From Pomphorhynchus laevis (taxonomy: Eukaryota; Acanthocephala; Palaeacanthocephala; Echinorhynchida; Pomphorhynchidae): a stretch of 64,000 nucleotides of DNA. The translations under genes were made by a program, and so were the position numbers. Each line of letters begins with the position of its first letter. Within the stretch, counting starts at the first letter, position 1. The notes under the pieces are model-generated. The model saw only the letters and a list, made by a program, of their open reading frames with translations. It was not told where the DNA came from and did no database searches. Positions 41,247-53,575 of the stretch are shown piece by piece. Where the stretch lies: contig WNNJ02001138.1 of assembly GCA_012934845.2 (NCBI GenBank), positions 1-64,000 on the forward strand. The letters are read 5' to 3'.

Positions 41247-43906
41247 CACGCCAACATCTATTAAAGATCGCACAGTCCTATCGCCAAACAAGTCATTGCA
41301 AGTTTCGTCAAGACAAGCACTTTGTTGTTTTGTAGTCGTGTTGTTCTCAAATACATAATTGTCGGGCAATGCGCTTAGTTGCGGTTCAGTCACTACTGTG
41401 CAAGCAACGTCATTTAGCTCTTTTGCTAAGAAGTCTCGGACAATGTTATGTCTTATAATCGCTAGTCCACCGGTTTGACAAGCGAGAGCGTGTTTAACTG
41501 AGAAGCGCTGCTTGCATACACATGTACTCAGTTGATCTTGGGGCTCTCAATTGTAGTGCACTGACAGCGCATCGTAAAATTCAATTTTCGACAATACTCG
41601 GTCATGGGATTTCATTAGTTTAGCAGACAACCAAGAAGATGCTCCTTTTTCCGATGCATATTTCAACTTAAGTCGTAATTCTGGATTATCTTTGCATAAA
41701 TGATCAAGTGACGTTTTAAATAAACTGTCTTTTGCTATTCGTATAGATAATGCAACTTCATCTTGGGCAATCTTCAATTGATCCCCAGTTAATCCGTCTA
41801 AAAGAGGCCTACACATTTGAAGCGACCGCTCGTAATCCAATTCAGGGGATCCGTTCGGATCGTTTACTTCAATTCCTCCAAATCTACAGAGAAGAAACAT
41901 AACTTCGCGAGTAATCTCGTCAATATTTTCCTGACCCACAAGACGAGAGACGAGTTCGTTAAATATCATCGCTGATAGCTCTTTGTATCCGTTCAATGAT
42001 TATTTACACGTGCGTTGTAGGTGAGTCCATTTGAATTGCAGTGATTCGGAAAGTGCATTGTAATCTACGTGAGGATTTACATCAGCTACAATTATTAGGT
42101 GTGTGAGAATAGTGCACCAACTTTCGATCTTTTTATTTACAAAGTTATCACAGTATTGAGAACTACCTATAGGCGAACCGAGACCATTTAATCCGTCTTC
42201 TTGAATTGTTAGGCGAACTGTGCTGAATATTTTCAAGGCGTCACATTTGCTGCTAGGATGTATCAGGAGGTTACATTTCTCTTCTTTTACGTAATATCCA
42301 TATTTCGGGCCTATTTCTCTGATCAATTTCTATACGTGTTTCAAATCATCAAATGAACCAACACAGGTACCATCATCCGCGTACCACCTATGAATAATAG
42401 CAGGTACCTTCTTTTTTAGGGCATCAATGAGCAGTATTGATGCGGCAGCATATGTGATCATAGCCAAGGGGTCATCTTGAGTGAAACCGTCTTTGGATGT
42501 GATTATGTCGTTGTCAACACATAGAAAATTGTGACTTCCATAGACATTGCGTAGCACTGTGGATAAACTAGGACAGACATTTTCAATGTTTTTCAATGTG
42601 AGCTGTCTGTTTACTCTATTAAAGGCATTGCTCGTATCAATTTGTAAAATTGCAAATTCGTCATTTTTATTAAAGGACTCTCGAATAGAATGGATAGCCC
42701 CTTCTAATCCACAACGTTGCCCTGCACAGCTCTGATCGACTCCACACACAATTTGTAGATCCTTGTTTATGATGCCTGCTAAAACTTTACCAATGATTCG
42801 TTTAGTCGCCTCACTAATACCTATCGGTCTTATCCCAGATGATTTACCAAGCGGTATTAATCTACTCAATGTAAATGCTAAAAGTTGATTTGAATCGATG
42901 TTTTCAGAAGCGATCTTTATAGTAAAAGCAGCAAGACTAGATGCTAGGCGTGTTGACGTAGGACCGAAAGAACATATCATATCTTGCCACATTTTTGCGT
43001 CAGTCCCTGAAGGGCCGGCCGACCCATGTGTACAACGGGCCGCTTGAGATATATCACCAGCAGAAATATTTTAAAAGCGTATAAGATGATGTTCTACCAT
43101 GTTTGTCATAGGACTATCCAGTATGAAATCCTCATCTAGCAGACCTTCGATAGGATGGAGTTCAACAAGCTTCTCACGTACGCTCTTATTATCAACCAAG
43201 TCGTTCAGTTTCAATGGGCTGCGACATTCTAAATTTTCTTCTCCAATGAAACGCACTGCAGCTTTTATTTTACCGTGATTCATCGGGGAAATGAATTGAC
43301 CGATTTAACTTTTATTGTGATTCCTTTTCATTTGCATCCGACATACATATTCTTTTTGGAGTAAACGAGATTCAATTAAGAGGTCGTTAAATCTTTTTTC
43401 TTTCCACATCATTAATCTTCGTTCAACAGTTTTCCTAATGGTTTTAGTTTTTGAAGATTGACTTTTTTGAAGAACAATTTGACAGAGTACTGTGACCGAT
43501 TGTAGATTGGTATTTATCTCAGTTGATTCTGTAGCAGCGTCGTAATATGTTGTGATTAAATCAACAAAAGAATATGTGGCATTGCATCTAGGGAGGTGCC
43601 ATAAATTTGGCCTCCAATGTATGACCTCATTAAATATAGGATTTATTTGGGTAATCCAAGGTAGTGAAGTGAAAGATTTAATGCTCGACTCTTCGTTTAT
43701 TCTCAGCTCGGCAGTTGAGGGAGATATTAATTTTGACGAATTACTTTGAGCCTATCTGAATTTAACAGCTTGTGGTTTGTGTAGTTTGAAACTCTGCAGT
43801 TGAAACAAACTTTGTCTGCTTTAACACATTTACAAGACTTGCATTTAGCACTTTGCCCATTGCACCCACAACAAAATGCCACGTCGTTTGGCTTTCCGCG
43901 AACCAT
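41247..43906 (-). mobile_element. LINE C: broken A-family copy
   Basis: Minus strand. From the ATG at 43906 it reads MVRGKPNDVAFCCGCNGQSA, then KCKSCKCVKADKVCFNC, the CXC-like finger. RT pieces lie at 42992-42330 (LQIDTSNAFNRVNR, FTQDDPLAMITY, RWYADDGTCVGS) and 42326-42000. The thumb/linker is at 41996-41547 (EKGASSWLSAKLM). The knuckle and endonuclease-like region (CVCKQRF, IIRHNIVRDFLAKEL, VTEPQL, RSLIDVGV) is at 41546-41247. QGDP reads QDDP. About five frame breaks occur. The C-terminus after the last acidic motif is missing, where LINE Y1's tail begins. Confidence 0.8.
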
Positions 43907-43957
43907 TTTTCGGTAGCAGCTTTTAATCAGTTGTTTTTCTTGACGGTATGTAGTTAA

Positions 43958-45760
43958 TTCAAATTTAATAATAATAAGGATTTTCTTAATAAAAAAGAGA
44001 TAACATGTTACACATAAAGGGATAAATATGTAAATTAGTTACAAAAAGTTAAGTCAAGAGTGAGACTGCATATTCTTCATAATCACTTCTTCTCATTGCG
44101 TAGGCCTTAAATCCATGGGGATCTGAGCCCCCAACCAATCCAACACGCCGCTTTCCGATTGAACCACCCGGGGTCTTTCACTCCCCGAAGAATCCAATCG
44201 GCGCGGACGATGCTGGGTAAGCGCGAGACAAGGAGCTTCAGAAACCTTAGTCTTTGCTCTGGGGGACGTCCTCTAGAGAAGAAGACTAATCCCGAGATAG
44301 CCCAGGTACCCCAAAGGCGCACCTGGGTTTTCCCATTCAACGACAGATGCTGGGCCCGTTTCAGAGCCCAACTAGCTCTCTTCAGGATACGCTTGAGTCT
44401 ATCTAGGTCGGCTTTAGCCGACCAGTTCACCAAAACGGTGAACCCCAGGTATTTTACTCGACTTGTGAAGGTAGGGAGTGGTTCAGAGGCAAATATGGAG
44501 GAGAGCGCAGAGAGTGCTAGTCTCTTAAGTTTTTGCTTTGTCGCAGGGGAGCCATGAAAGACAACCACCTGCGATTTAGCGGAGTTTAGAATAAGATTGG
44601 ACTTGGGTAACTGGTCTTTTAATCTTAAAAAGAAATGGCTGATGTCTGAGACTACGTCCTTACACCTGCGTCCAGAGAACAGGGCTGTGGTGTCATCAGC
44701 GTACACCACTAGACGTTGCTGTCGTTTAAATATTTTGAATAGATTGATGGAGGCAGCAAGATATAAGATAGGAGAGAGAGGGGAACCTTGAGGCACACCC
44801 GTAATAGGGTAGAACTGACGCGCATCAGGGTCATCATCATAGTAAAATCGCTTGGTATACAGCAGTATCTCCACCCTGTTAACAATTCTTGCAGGCAACC
44901 CGAGGGACCTGAGAGAAGAGATAACAAAAGGTATTGATATACGGTCAAATGCAGCGGAAAAATCAAGGAAAACAGCCACAACGAGTTGATGGCTATTCTC
45001 CCGACAGAACCGTTGCACCTCACCCACTGCTGAATGGACCGAGCGACTTTTGACGAACCCATGGAAACCGGGTGGGATTAAATTTCGCTTACTTAGATGA
45101 TCGCGGATTCTACGCGCAAGCGCTTTTTCGTAGATCGAAACGAGGGAATTTTGAATCGAAATTGGCCGAAGGTCTTTAGGACATGAGACCGGATGCTTTT
45201 TTGGAATAAAAATTCTTTTGGTAATGTTGATGCCGGCCACATCGGATGGGGTGGCTAATAGCATTGTTACGGCCACCTCCCTTCTTTGATCAGCTGTCAA
45301 AAGCTGACATACACGAGAAGAGAGTGGAGCTGACATACTCGAGGGTTTTAAGAGAGTTGAATAAAACTCTATTCCTAGTAATCATGGCGAAATCTCGAAG
45401 GAACGTGCCAAATAAGGCGTGTTTTTGAATAGGTTTTGTTGCTCTTATTACACATAAATATGCTAGTTTAGGAACAGGAGGGAGGTAATCCTCCACACCA
45501 TGTTTAGAGAAACAAAAGTCACTAACCTTGCCATTTCCATAATCTTTTTCAGAAGGAATACTTACTTCGCCTTGAGAAATAGTTGATTTACCAGAAAAAT
45601 CCGCTGTTGAATTGCAGCAATGGAAATCCTTTGAATGCTCCGACGTGCACATTTTTTTTCGAAATCGATAGCTTTTTAATTCAAATTTGTAAACAGTTTG
45701 TAATTGTTAATTCAAATTTGTAAGCAGTTTGCAATCGGATGTGTTATTTATTGTAAGTAT
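43958..45760 (-). mobile_element. LINE V: non-LTR retrotransposon with a short RT-only ORF
   Basis: Minus strand: leader with an imperfect direct repeat (AATTCAAATTTGTAA.CAGTTTG, near 45678-45740), coding 45652-44107, a 3' UTR and a (TTA)n tail near 43960-43975. It ends about 50 bases before the start codon of LINE C. Neither an APE nor an RLE domain is recognisable. Confidence 0.7.
44107..45652 (-). pseudogene. LINE V reverse transcriptase
   Basis: The N-terminal piece 45652-45290 (MCTSEHSKDFHCCNSTADF) and the main piece 45336-44107 (409 codons) lie in different frames, implying one frameshift near 45300. RT motifs: KDLRPISIQNSLVSIYEKAL, GFVKSRSVHSAVGEV, VFLDFSAAFDRISIPF, GVPQGSPLSPILYLAAS and VVYADDTTALFSG, all catalytic Asp kept. 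A thumb (RVKYLGFTVLVNWSAKADL) and a Trp-rich C-terminus (GWFNRKAACWIGWGLRSPW) follow. Summed, the coding is near 510 codons, much shorter than the usual 900-1200 for LINE ORF2. GC content is higher than in its neighbours. The clade is not recognised. Confidence 0.75.
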
Positions 45761-46581
45761 TTGTTATCAAGATAGTTTAAACTAGTCAGCATAAACAGCA
45801 TAAAAAATACAAATAACAAAAACAAAAAAGGAGGAAACCAAAACATTTTGAACAAAACATTTTATTATTTATATTTTATAAATTTGGAACAAAACAAAGA
45901 GAAACCTAAAATTAATTAAGTGTTAAGTAAAAATATTTTGTGTTTTGGCTATTAAAAATCTTGAAACTTATTTAAATATTTCGGCTGTTCGTGCAACCCT
46001 TTTCAATCTGAAATTTATACATTAGATAAGCGTTTGAAATTAAATCAAACAAAATCATAACATTTAAGCAAAGACTTGGGAACTGGTGATCGTCTAATCA
46101 TAGGAGAGTGTGATCGTCTTAGCACCTTGCTGAGATTATTCTTTATATTTCGAGCAATATTTTGTGGAGGCAGTTTTACACTTTAATTTGATTTATTTAT
46201 TTCTATCGTTTCATTTGTATTGATGAATATGGACTCTATTACTAGTCTACTGGATGTGTAATACGGGATGTGTAAATAACAAATGACTTTTATTTAAAAA
46301 AAAACTGATAAATAATTGTTGTAAAATTTTATATAACTTACTAAATTGTATAGTGAACTTACTAAATTAAAGCATAACTATAAAATAACAATTAGCATAT
46401 AACATATAGCTACGTAGCGTTTTCCCCCCACATTGTTAAGCATTGATAATAATTCACTGGTTAAAATCTTTTGGTTATTAAAACTTACAATAAATAACAT
46501 ACACAAAGCTATATGTCGATCAACTGATTACAATCCATGTTCAAAACTCCTTCATACAAAACTCAAACATACAAAACTCCG
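45761..46581. other. AT-rich non-coding sequence ending in the LINE D leader
   Basis: No ORF with known motifs. From about 46480 it resembles the leader of LINE A (AATAAATAACATACA, AAAGCTATAT) and holds two copies of CATACAAAACTC (near 46551 and 46568). Confidence 0.5.
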
Positions 46582-49320
46582 TAATCGCAGGATATAAGCG
46601 CTCTGACTATTATGCCCAGAAGGAAACCCGACGGGGTGCCTAGATGCTGCAGTGTAATGGCCAAGCAGCACGTTGTAAAGCTTGTAAGTGTGCAAAGTCT
46701 GGTAAATTTTGCACCGACTTTCTTGCCAGGAATTGTTCGAATCAAATACAGACAGGGAGTGAGGCTATAAACCAAAACCTTGATTCCTGGCTTCGAGTCT
46801 AAAAATACGGGATGTTGTCCGATCTGTAGTGGACTATTCCGTCTTAATGAATCAGGCTGTCTTCGCATACACGGATCTGTGAACTCGAGATGCTCAGGAT
46901 CAGGTCAACTTTTGAGTTCTTGACGTTTGATGCAGTCTCGTCATTTGGAGCAGGTCGTGTGACTGTTTTTGCTGAGTTGGGCAACGTTAGAACATCTTCG
47001 AGTTTCTCTTCGGCAACACCGCATGCTGTGACTACGAACGGCCATTGCAGCGAACCAGCGTGGACCCCTCGCGATCTTTTGCGCGTGGTTTGGATGAAAC
47101 CCGTCAATACGATCAAGCGCATTTCGTGGAACCTGCGCCGTCGAGTTGCCAATATTTTTTTGTCGCTACTTCTACAGGATTTGTGCTCAAACTCAATACA
47201 CGATTGGGAAAGCCTCTTATGTTTCTCGAAGCTTTGTCTACCGCCTACATCTAATCGTGCCCATTCGGGCTTCCATACTGGTATGAAAATGAGCTTGCTT
47301 TTGAACAAATTTGAAGGCGGCGAGGATGTTGATTACTTTTCCACATCGGTTGTATGATCTTCCAGAAAGTTTCTTTCTACAAACAACGGCTGTTTGGAGG
47401 TGATCGAATAAACAAGGAGCGGGAATTATGGAAAAGCCATGCGACGTCTTTCGCAGAGTAATATCTGTGAGTACTCAAATTCAACGCGCTCGCAATTGAT
47501 CTGCTACATCCTGAGAATGATAATCTCCAATATTCATGCCCTCCATATTTGGGTTTACCTTTGTCCGTCGATTCAGAAATCATTGAGTCCGCTATTTCAT
47601 CATTTTCCTCTTCTTCATCCCTTAGATCCCTAGGACTAAGAGCGGAACACCTTCGTGACATGTTGTCGGCTGATCATGGGACACTTCTCCGGCGCCTTAC
47701 GTCACTAGTCAATTCCCTGATTGCGGGCTTACTTCCTATCGAACTGGCTCCCTTTGTAGCCGGAGCTAATCTTCTGGCCTTAAATAAGCCTGATGGAGGG
47801 GTCCGCCTTATTGCCATCGGGGAGACATTACGCCGCTTATGTGAGAAATGCATTTGTCGAAAGCCTCGGTCGCGGCTCGCGGAATCACTCCAACCTCATC
47901 AGCTCGGTTTCGCCACTCCAAACAGTATGGAGCAGATAATTCATCAAGTCTGTCGACTACATCATCTTCACGAGCAGGATGACGAATGGGTTTGGGTAAA
48001 GATTGACATTACCAACGCCTTCAACACCCTCAATCGCAGATCCTTTATCGATGCGGTTAGAAGAGAGTTTCCAGAAATGAGTAGATGGATTTCCTGGTGT
48101 TACGGAGCTTGTTCGAACCTTCGATTAGGAAGCACAGATCCCTTTCAGTCTTTGAGCGGAGTGCAGCAAGGAGATCCTTTCGCTCCTGTTTTGTTTTGTC
48201 TGGCACTGAAACCGATTATCGCCCTGATCACAAGAATCGAAGGAATCAGCTTTAACAAATGGTACCTCAATGACGGCATTGTGGACGATACGCCAGAGGC
48301 TGTTGGCATGTCTCTATCTCTTATCTCTTGTGAATTTCCAACGATTAGGCTGTCGCTAAACTGGAAAAAGACAAAGTTAGTTCTAACATTGTTCAGTCGA
48401 TAAAGACGAGTTGCCCATCGATTATTTTGGCTAATCTAACAAACAACTTTACTATCATGGGAAGCCCTATAGGTTCCCAGGAACACTGCTTGTCACACCT
48501 CATCCATACAGTACTTCCATCACTGCAACGGGATTTTGATAAGCTCGAAAAGCTACCAGACGCACAGACTGCTATCATCCTCCTACGCAGTTGCGCATCA
48601 GTTGCACGAATTAACATTTGATGCGCACGGTTGTTCCTGCTTTTGCCGAAAAATTTTTCTGGAGGTTCGACGAGATGGTCTTAGATTGCTTCAGCAATAT
48701 AACTTCCATACATCCGAATAAGCGGGCATCGTCACAAGCTAGCCTACTACTGAAGATGGGGGGTTGGGTCTTTGAAGCTGTGTCCAACACTCGTCAGCGG
48801 CATTTCTTTCAAGCGTAAACATTGTCTCTAAATAGTCGAACTTAGACCCATACACTTTCCTCGGTTATAAAGCCGTAATTTCCAACATCCCGCAGTTTGA
48901 TCAAGGACACCAATCGAAACAACGGAGTTTATCACATTGCATCGACGAGGCGTCGCGTCAAAGGCTTTTGGAAAGCGTCGATTGCTAATGCATCCATATT
49001 ATTGGCAGGTTTCATGTCCGCACGCGTGCGCTTGGCTGCAAGCCGTCCCAAACAAAGCTATGCACATGAATTTTGCAACGAACAAATTTGTTGTACTACT
49101 TCGTCTGTGGTTAGGAATGCCGCTCTGTAATAGTGAATACAGTTGCATACATTGTCTTAGAATGACAGACAAGTTTGGTTTCCACGCCTTAACCCGTCAG
49201 CTCGGTGGTTATCCAGTCATTCGCCATAATGAATTGCGAGACACGATATTTCAAGCGGCGGTTTCTGCAGAGCTGAGAGTTGCAAAGGAAGTACCGAATC
49301 TAGTACGCAACTTACGAGAG
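46582..49320 (+). mobile_element. LINE D (left part): second finger-bearing LINE lineage
   Basis: From the ATG at 46612 it reads MPRRKPDGVPRCC, and after a one-base break near 46649 QCNGQAARCKACKCAKSGKF, the CXC-like finger. A linker near 47100-47340 reads ESLLCFSKLCLPP. The RT lies at 47549-48400: LNKPDGGVRLIAIGETLRRL, VKIDITNAFNTLNRRSF, GVQQGDPFAPVLFCLAL and KWYLNDGIVDDTPE. The catalytic first Asp of motif C is Asn. The knuckle region with HALTRQLGGYPVIRHNELRD is near 49120-49240. At least four frame breaks. GVQQGDP and the WYL-D motif set it apart from A, B, C and E. It is interrupted at 49320 by G6 and resumes at 53184. Confidence 0.75.
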
Positions 49321-49400
49321 TGTGATAATCTAACATGTAATCATATTGTATAACTATATTCTAGATTGTTGAATAAAGCCTTATTTGGTTTATCATTACA
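49321..49400 (+). repeat. G6 5' LTR (80 bp)
   Basis: Identical to 53099-53178; contains AATAAAGCC. Preceded by GAGAG. Confidence 0.95.
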
Positions 49401-52400
49401 ATTTATTCGACAATTGTGTATATTATGTTAGATCAATGAACTCGGATTTTCAACAATTGACGTCCAACGTTTCCATGGATAAACTTCTTATACCTCAACC
49501 TTTCAATCTGGATCCAGACACATCAGATTGTCAAGACGAATGGATTCACTGGCGCCAAAAGCTACAAAATTTTTTCTCGTTGCAAGTCACAGTAACAGAT
49601 GACCAGAAACGATTTGTACTCATTAACTTACTGTCATCAAGACTTTACTTACTGATCAAAGATTCTAGAACATTCGACTCAGCCTTAAATATACTCGATA
49701 AGCAATTTCAGAAGCCAGTTAACGCGGTTTTTAATAGATTTCAACTGCATACTTGTCGTCAAGATAAAACGATGAATATCCAGCAATATGTGAGAAAACT
49801 TGAAGAGTTGGCAACAAAGTGTAATTTTGAAGATGTCGATGCCGCAACTAACCGTCGAAGCCATATCATTGACGCCCTCGTCCATGGTCTACTAAATTCT
49901 TATATACGTGAGAGGATACTCGAATCGAATAAAACTGACTTCGATGAAATTGTTTTAATGGCATCATCTCTAGAGGCCGCACAACAACAAGCAGCCGTTT
50001 TTACTTCAAATGACGAGACAAGATCAATGCTAGCATCGGTTTCAGCGGACAACAATAACGAACCCTCCCATTCCGAATTCGATGATGACAAATCGATTAA
50101 CGCAGCCTTGCGAAACAAAATTACCAAACGCTGTTACTTTTGCGGTAATCATTATCACCCCCGCAGTAAGTGTCCTGCAAGAGACGTTACTTGCAACATT
50201 TGTTCTAAACATGGTCATTTTGCCAAAGTCTGTCAATCAAAATTAAAATTTTCCACCTCGACTTCATCGGCGTTATGTTCCATGTCCAACTTAGAGGATC
50301 CAAGTTCATTGACTTCCATTACAATCAATGGTCAACAAATCGAATGTCTTCTAGATACGGGCAGTTCAGAAAATTTCATTGACACGAATATCGCACATAA
50401 ATTACAACTGACAACCACATCTTGCTGTAAAACAGTTTATATGGCGTCCTCCTCCTCTTGGGCCACAATTACAAAACAGTGCACAACAAACATTGAGTTG
50501 AATAAAAATACTTATCCACGCTGCCGCTTTTCATTGTTGTCGTCATTATGCGCTGATGCCATATTAGGCAGAGAATTCATGAAGGAACATGAATTCATAA
50601 CGTTCCCATTCGGTGGAAATTTGCCTGGACTAACTCTCGCTAACATATCTCCAGCATCTGCCATAAAAATCCAGCCATTAACACTTTTTCCGAATTTGCC
50701 GAAACATCTCATTCCAGTTGCCACGAAATCAAGAAGACAGACACTATCAAACGCCGAGTTTATTCGAAGCCAAGTAGCTAACTTACTCAAATCCGGCATT
50801 ATTCGAGAAAGCAGATCGCCTTGGCGCTCACAGGTTCTTGTTGTTACAAATAGGAATGGTAGACAGAGAATGGTTGTCGACTACTCGCAAACTATTAACC
50901 GATTCACATCTTTGGATGCCTACCCTCTTCCTAATATCGATGACCTCATTTCGAAGATTGCAACACATTCCGTGTTTTCGACGCTCGATCTTTCCAGTGC
51001 TTACTATCAGATTCCATTGCTGGAGGAAGATAAAAAATACACGGCTTTCGAAGCATCAGGACGTTTGTACGAATTCCAGCGAATTCCTTTTGGGCTTACA
51101 AATGCTGTTTCTGCTTTCCAACGAATCATGAATAACCTCATCGAACACTATCAACTTGAAGGAGTATTTGCTTACTTAGATGACATCATCGTGTGTGGAA
51201 ATAGCACTGATGAACACGACAAAAGACTAGATCGTCTAACGACCATCGCTAATCAGCTCAACATCAAATTCTCTCCGGAAAAGTCGCGTTTGGGCAAGAC
51301 ACAACTCAATTTTTTGGGCTACCATATTCGACATGGTTGCATCAAACCTGACACTGAAAGAATTAAGCCATTTCTTACTTACCCGATTCCGGAAAATCAC
51401 ACTTCACTACAGAGACTCCTCGGTATGCTCGCTTACTATTCGAGGTGGATCCCTTCTTTCTCGGCAAAGATACGCCCACTGGTAGAATCGAAAGATTTTC
51501 CCCTCGATCGTGCTGTCATCCGACAGATAGAAGAAATAAAGTCGGAAATCTCGAATTCATTTTTATGTGCTTACAATCCGGATCTTTCCTTGACTGTTGA
51601 AACTGACGCCTCATATTCATCTATCGGCGCGGTGCTCAGTCAAAACAACTGCCCCGTCGCCTTCTATTCACGATCCTTGCCTAAAACAGCGTTGCGACAG
51701 TCGAGTGTGGAAAAGGAGGCTTACGCGATTGTGGAAGCTCTTAAATATTGGAAGCATTTCCTGCTAGGACGCTATTTCATTGTCAAAACCGATCAGAGGT
51801 CAGTGTCATTTATGTTTGATCAAAAACTGTCGAATCGCATAAAAAGTGACAAAATCGCTCGATGGAGAATTGAACTTGCACCTTACAATTTTGGCATTGA
51901 ATACCGGCCCGGACAATCAAATAAAGCTGCTGACGCAATGTCTAGGATAACATGTTCGTCTTGCAAAACAGTTAATGATCTTAAGATCTTGCATAATTCA
52001 TTGTGTCATCCGGGTGTCAGTCGATTACTTCACTACGTTCGTTCGCATGAGTTACCTTTTGACAAAAGTGACGTTGCGGACGTTGTCTCTTCGTGTCAAA
52101 TTTGCGCCGAATTGAAGCCTCGATACGCTAGACCAGAAACAGCACATGTCATCAAGGCTACGCATCCATTTGAACGGCTAAGCATTGACTTTAAAGGCCC
52201 ATTGACATCAACTACAGAAAACAAATATCTCCTTTGTGTCGTTGACGAATATTCTCGCTTTCCGTTCGCCATACCGTGTAAGGATACATCTTCTATATCA
52301 GTCATCAATTGCCTGAATCAAATCTTCAGTGTTTTTGGTTACCCAGCCAACGTTCACAGTGACCAAGCAACATGTTTTCAATCCAACGAATTCCGAACGT

Positions 52401-53098
52401 ATCTAAATTCTCGCGGTATTAGCTGCACCCGCAGTTCGTGCTACAACCCACGTGGTAACGGACAGGCCGAACGATTCGTTGGAATAATCTGGAAGACAAC
52501 CCAACTCGCCCTCAAAACTCACAGGAAAACACTGGCGGAATGGGAATTTGTTCTGCCATTGGTTTTGTCATCTTTGCGCAGCTTACTGTGTACCGCGATA
52601 GGGGAGACTCCACATCAACGACTATTTTCTTTCCCAAGGAATTCTTGTAACAAATGTATCGTTCCGAGATGGTTGGGAACAGGTGAAAACGTGCTTTTAA
52701 ATCAGAATCCAATGTCTAAATCAAATCCGTTGTTTTCGCAGGCTGAAATCTTACAATCAAATGGTAACTACGCTACTATTCGGAAACCTTGCGGGAAAGA
52801 GATGAATGTGTCCGTAAGAAGACTGACCAGGTACCCTATTACAAATTCTAACATAGATAACGATATGCTACTGATTGATCGGACATCAGAAGGAGACGGC
52901 ATGCATTCAAAAACCGACTCGACAATCGTATCACGACAATCATTGAATGGAGCTGATAATATTACACAAGTTGGAATCGGTAACTATCGGAGTGAAGAGA
53001 ATCAACAAGTCGAACATAATAGACTTCAAGAATTACGGCGTAGTCCTAGGGATAGAAGAACTCCGAAGTACCTAGACGATTATATAATCGGGGAAGAC

Positions 53099-53178
53099 TG
53101 TGATAATCTAACATGTAATCATATTGTATAACTATATTCTAGATTGTTGAATAAAGCCTTATTTGGTTTATCATTACA
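53099..53178 (+). repeat. G6 3' LTR (80 bp)
   Basis: Identical to 49321-49400. Followed by the duplicated target GAGAG. Confidence 0.95.
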
Positions 53179-53183
53179 GAGAG

Positions 53184-53575
53184 ATACCGCCGATATTTTG
53201 ATTTATCAAGATCCCCCGCTTGCAGTCGATTTTGCGGTTACGAACCCTCAACAAAATGTCTACGTTTCCATGGCCGCCAAGATCCCTGGATACGCAGCAA
53301 ACAAATACGCTGCATGCGTCAAGGATCGAAAATACAAACAGTAAATGGAGGAGAGTGGGTACTTCTTCACTACTACAGTCACTGATACCTATGGAGGCTG
53401 GAATTCTCAAGGCGAAAAATTGAATAGATTCATAGCCCGGTAAATGTCATGGCGAAACAGTATCCCGTATAGCAAAGCGGCTGGCCAGCTGTTCCAGCGT
53501 GTGTCGGTTGCATTAATGAGAGGGAACGTCAAAGCGATTCTCAAAAGCCTCGATGATTTAGGACAATCCATAATA
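53184..53575 (+). mobile_element. LINE D (right part): endonuclease-like C-terminus
   Basis: After G6, LINE D continues with RDTADILIYQDPPLAVDFAV and TNPQQNVYVSMAAKIPGYAA. These correspond to the RPADVL...DVTVTSP endonuclease-like block of widespread RT/RLE-like LINEs. TYGGWNSQGEKL and RNSIPYSKAAGQLFQRVSVA, then LMRGN, are the usual C-terminus of that group. Two frame changes occur. The 3' end of the element is unclear because the last frame runs on without a stop into the unrecognised stretch that follows. Confidence 0.7.

Larger units (their letters stand above)
49321..53178 (+). mobile_element. G6: Ty3/gypsy (Mag-like) element, looks whole and very young
   Basis: 3858 bp bounded by two identical 80-bp LTRs (49321-49400, 53099-53178; TG...CA) and a 5-bp target-site duplication GAGAG (49316-49320, 53179-53183). 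One long reading frame (49385-53131, about 1230-1248 codons) covers gag with CCHC knuckles, protease, RT, RNase H and integrase, and runs into the 3' LTR. No break was noticed. Identical LTRs mean insertion was recent on an evolutionary scale. It lies within the endonuclease region of LINE D. It is the reference for reading the other gypsy fossils in the window. Confidence 0.95.

Noticed and set aside
46844-47357. Overlapping long ORFs on both strands as a host gene
   Set aside because: The plus-strand reading fits the linker of LINE D; the minus-strand one has no recognised motif and looks like a shadow.
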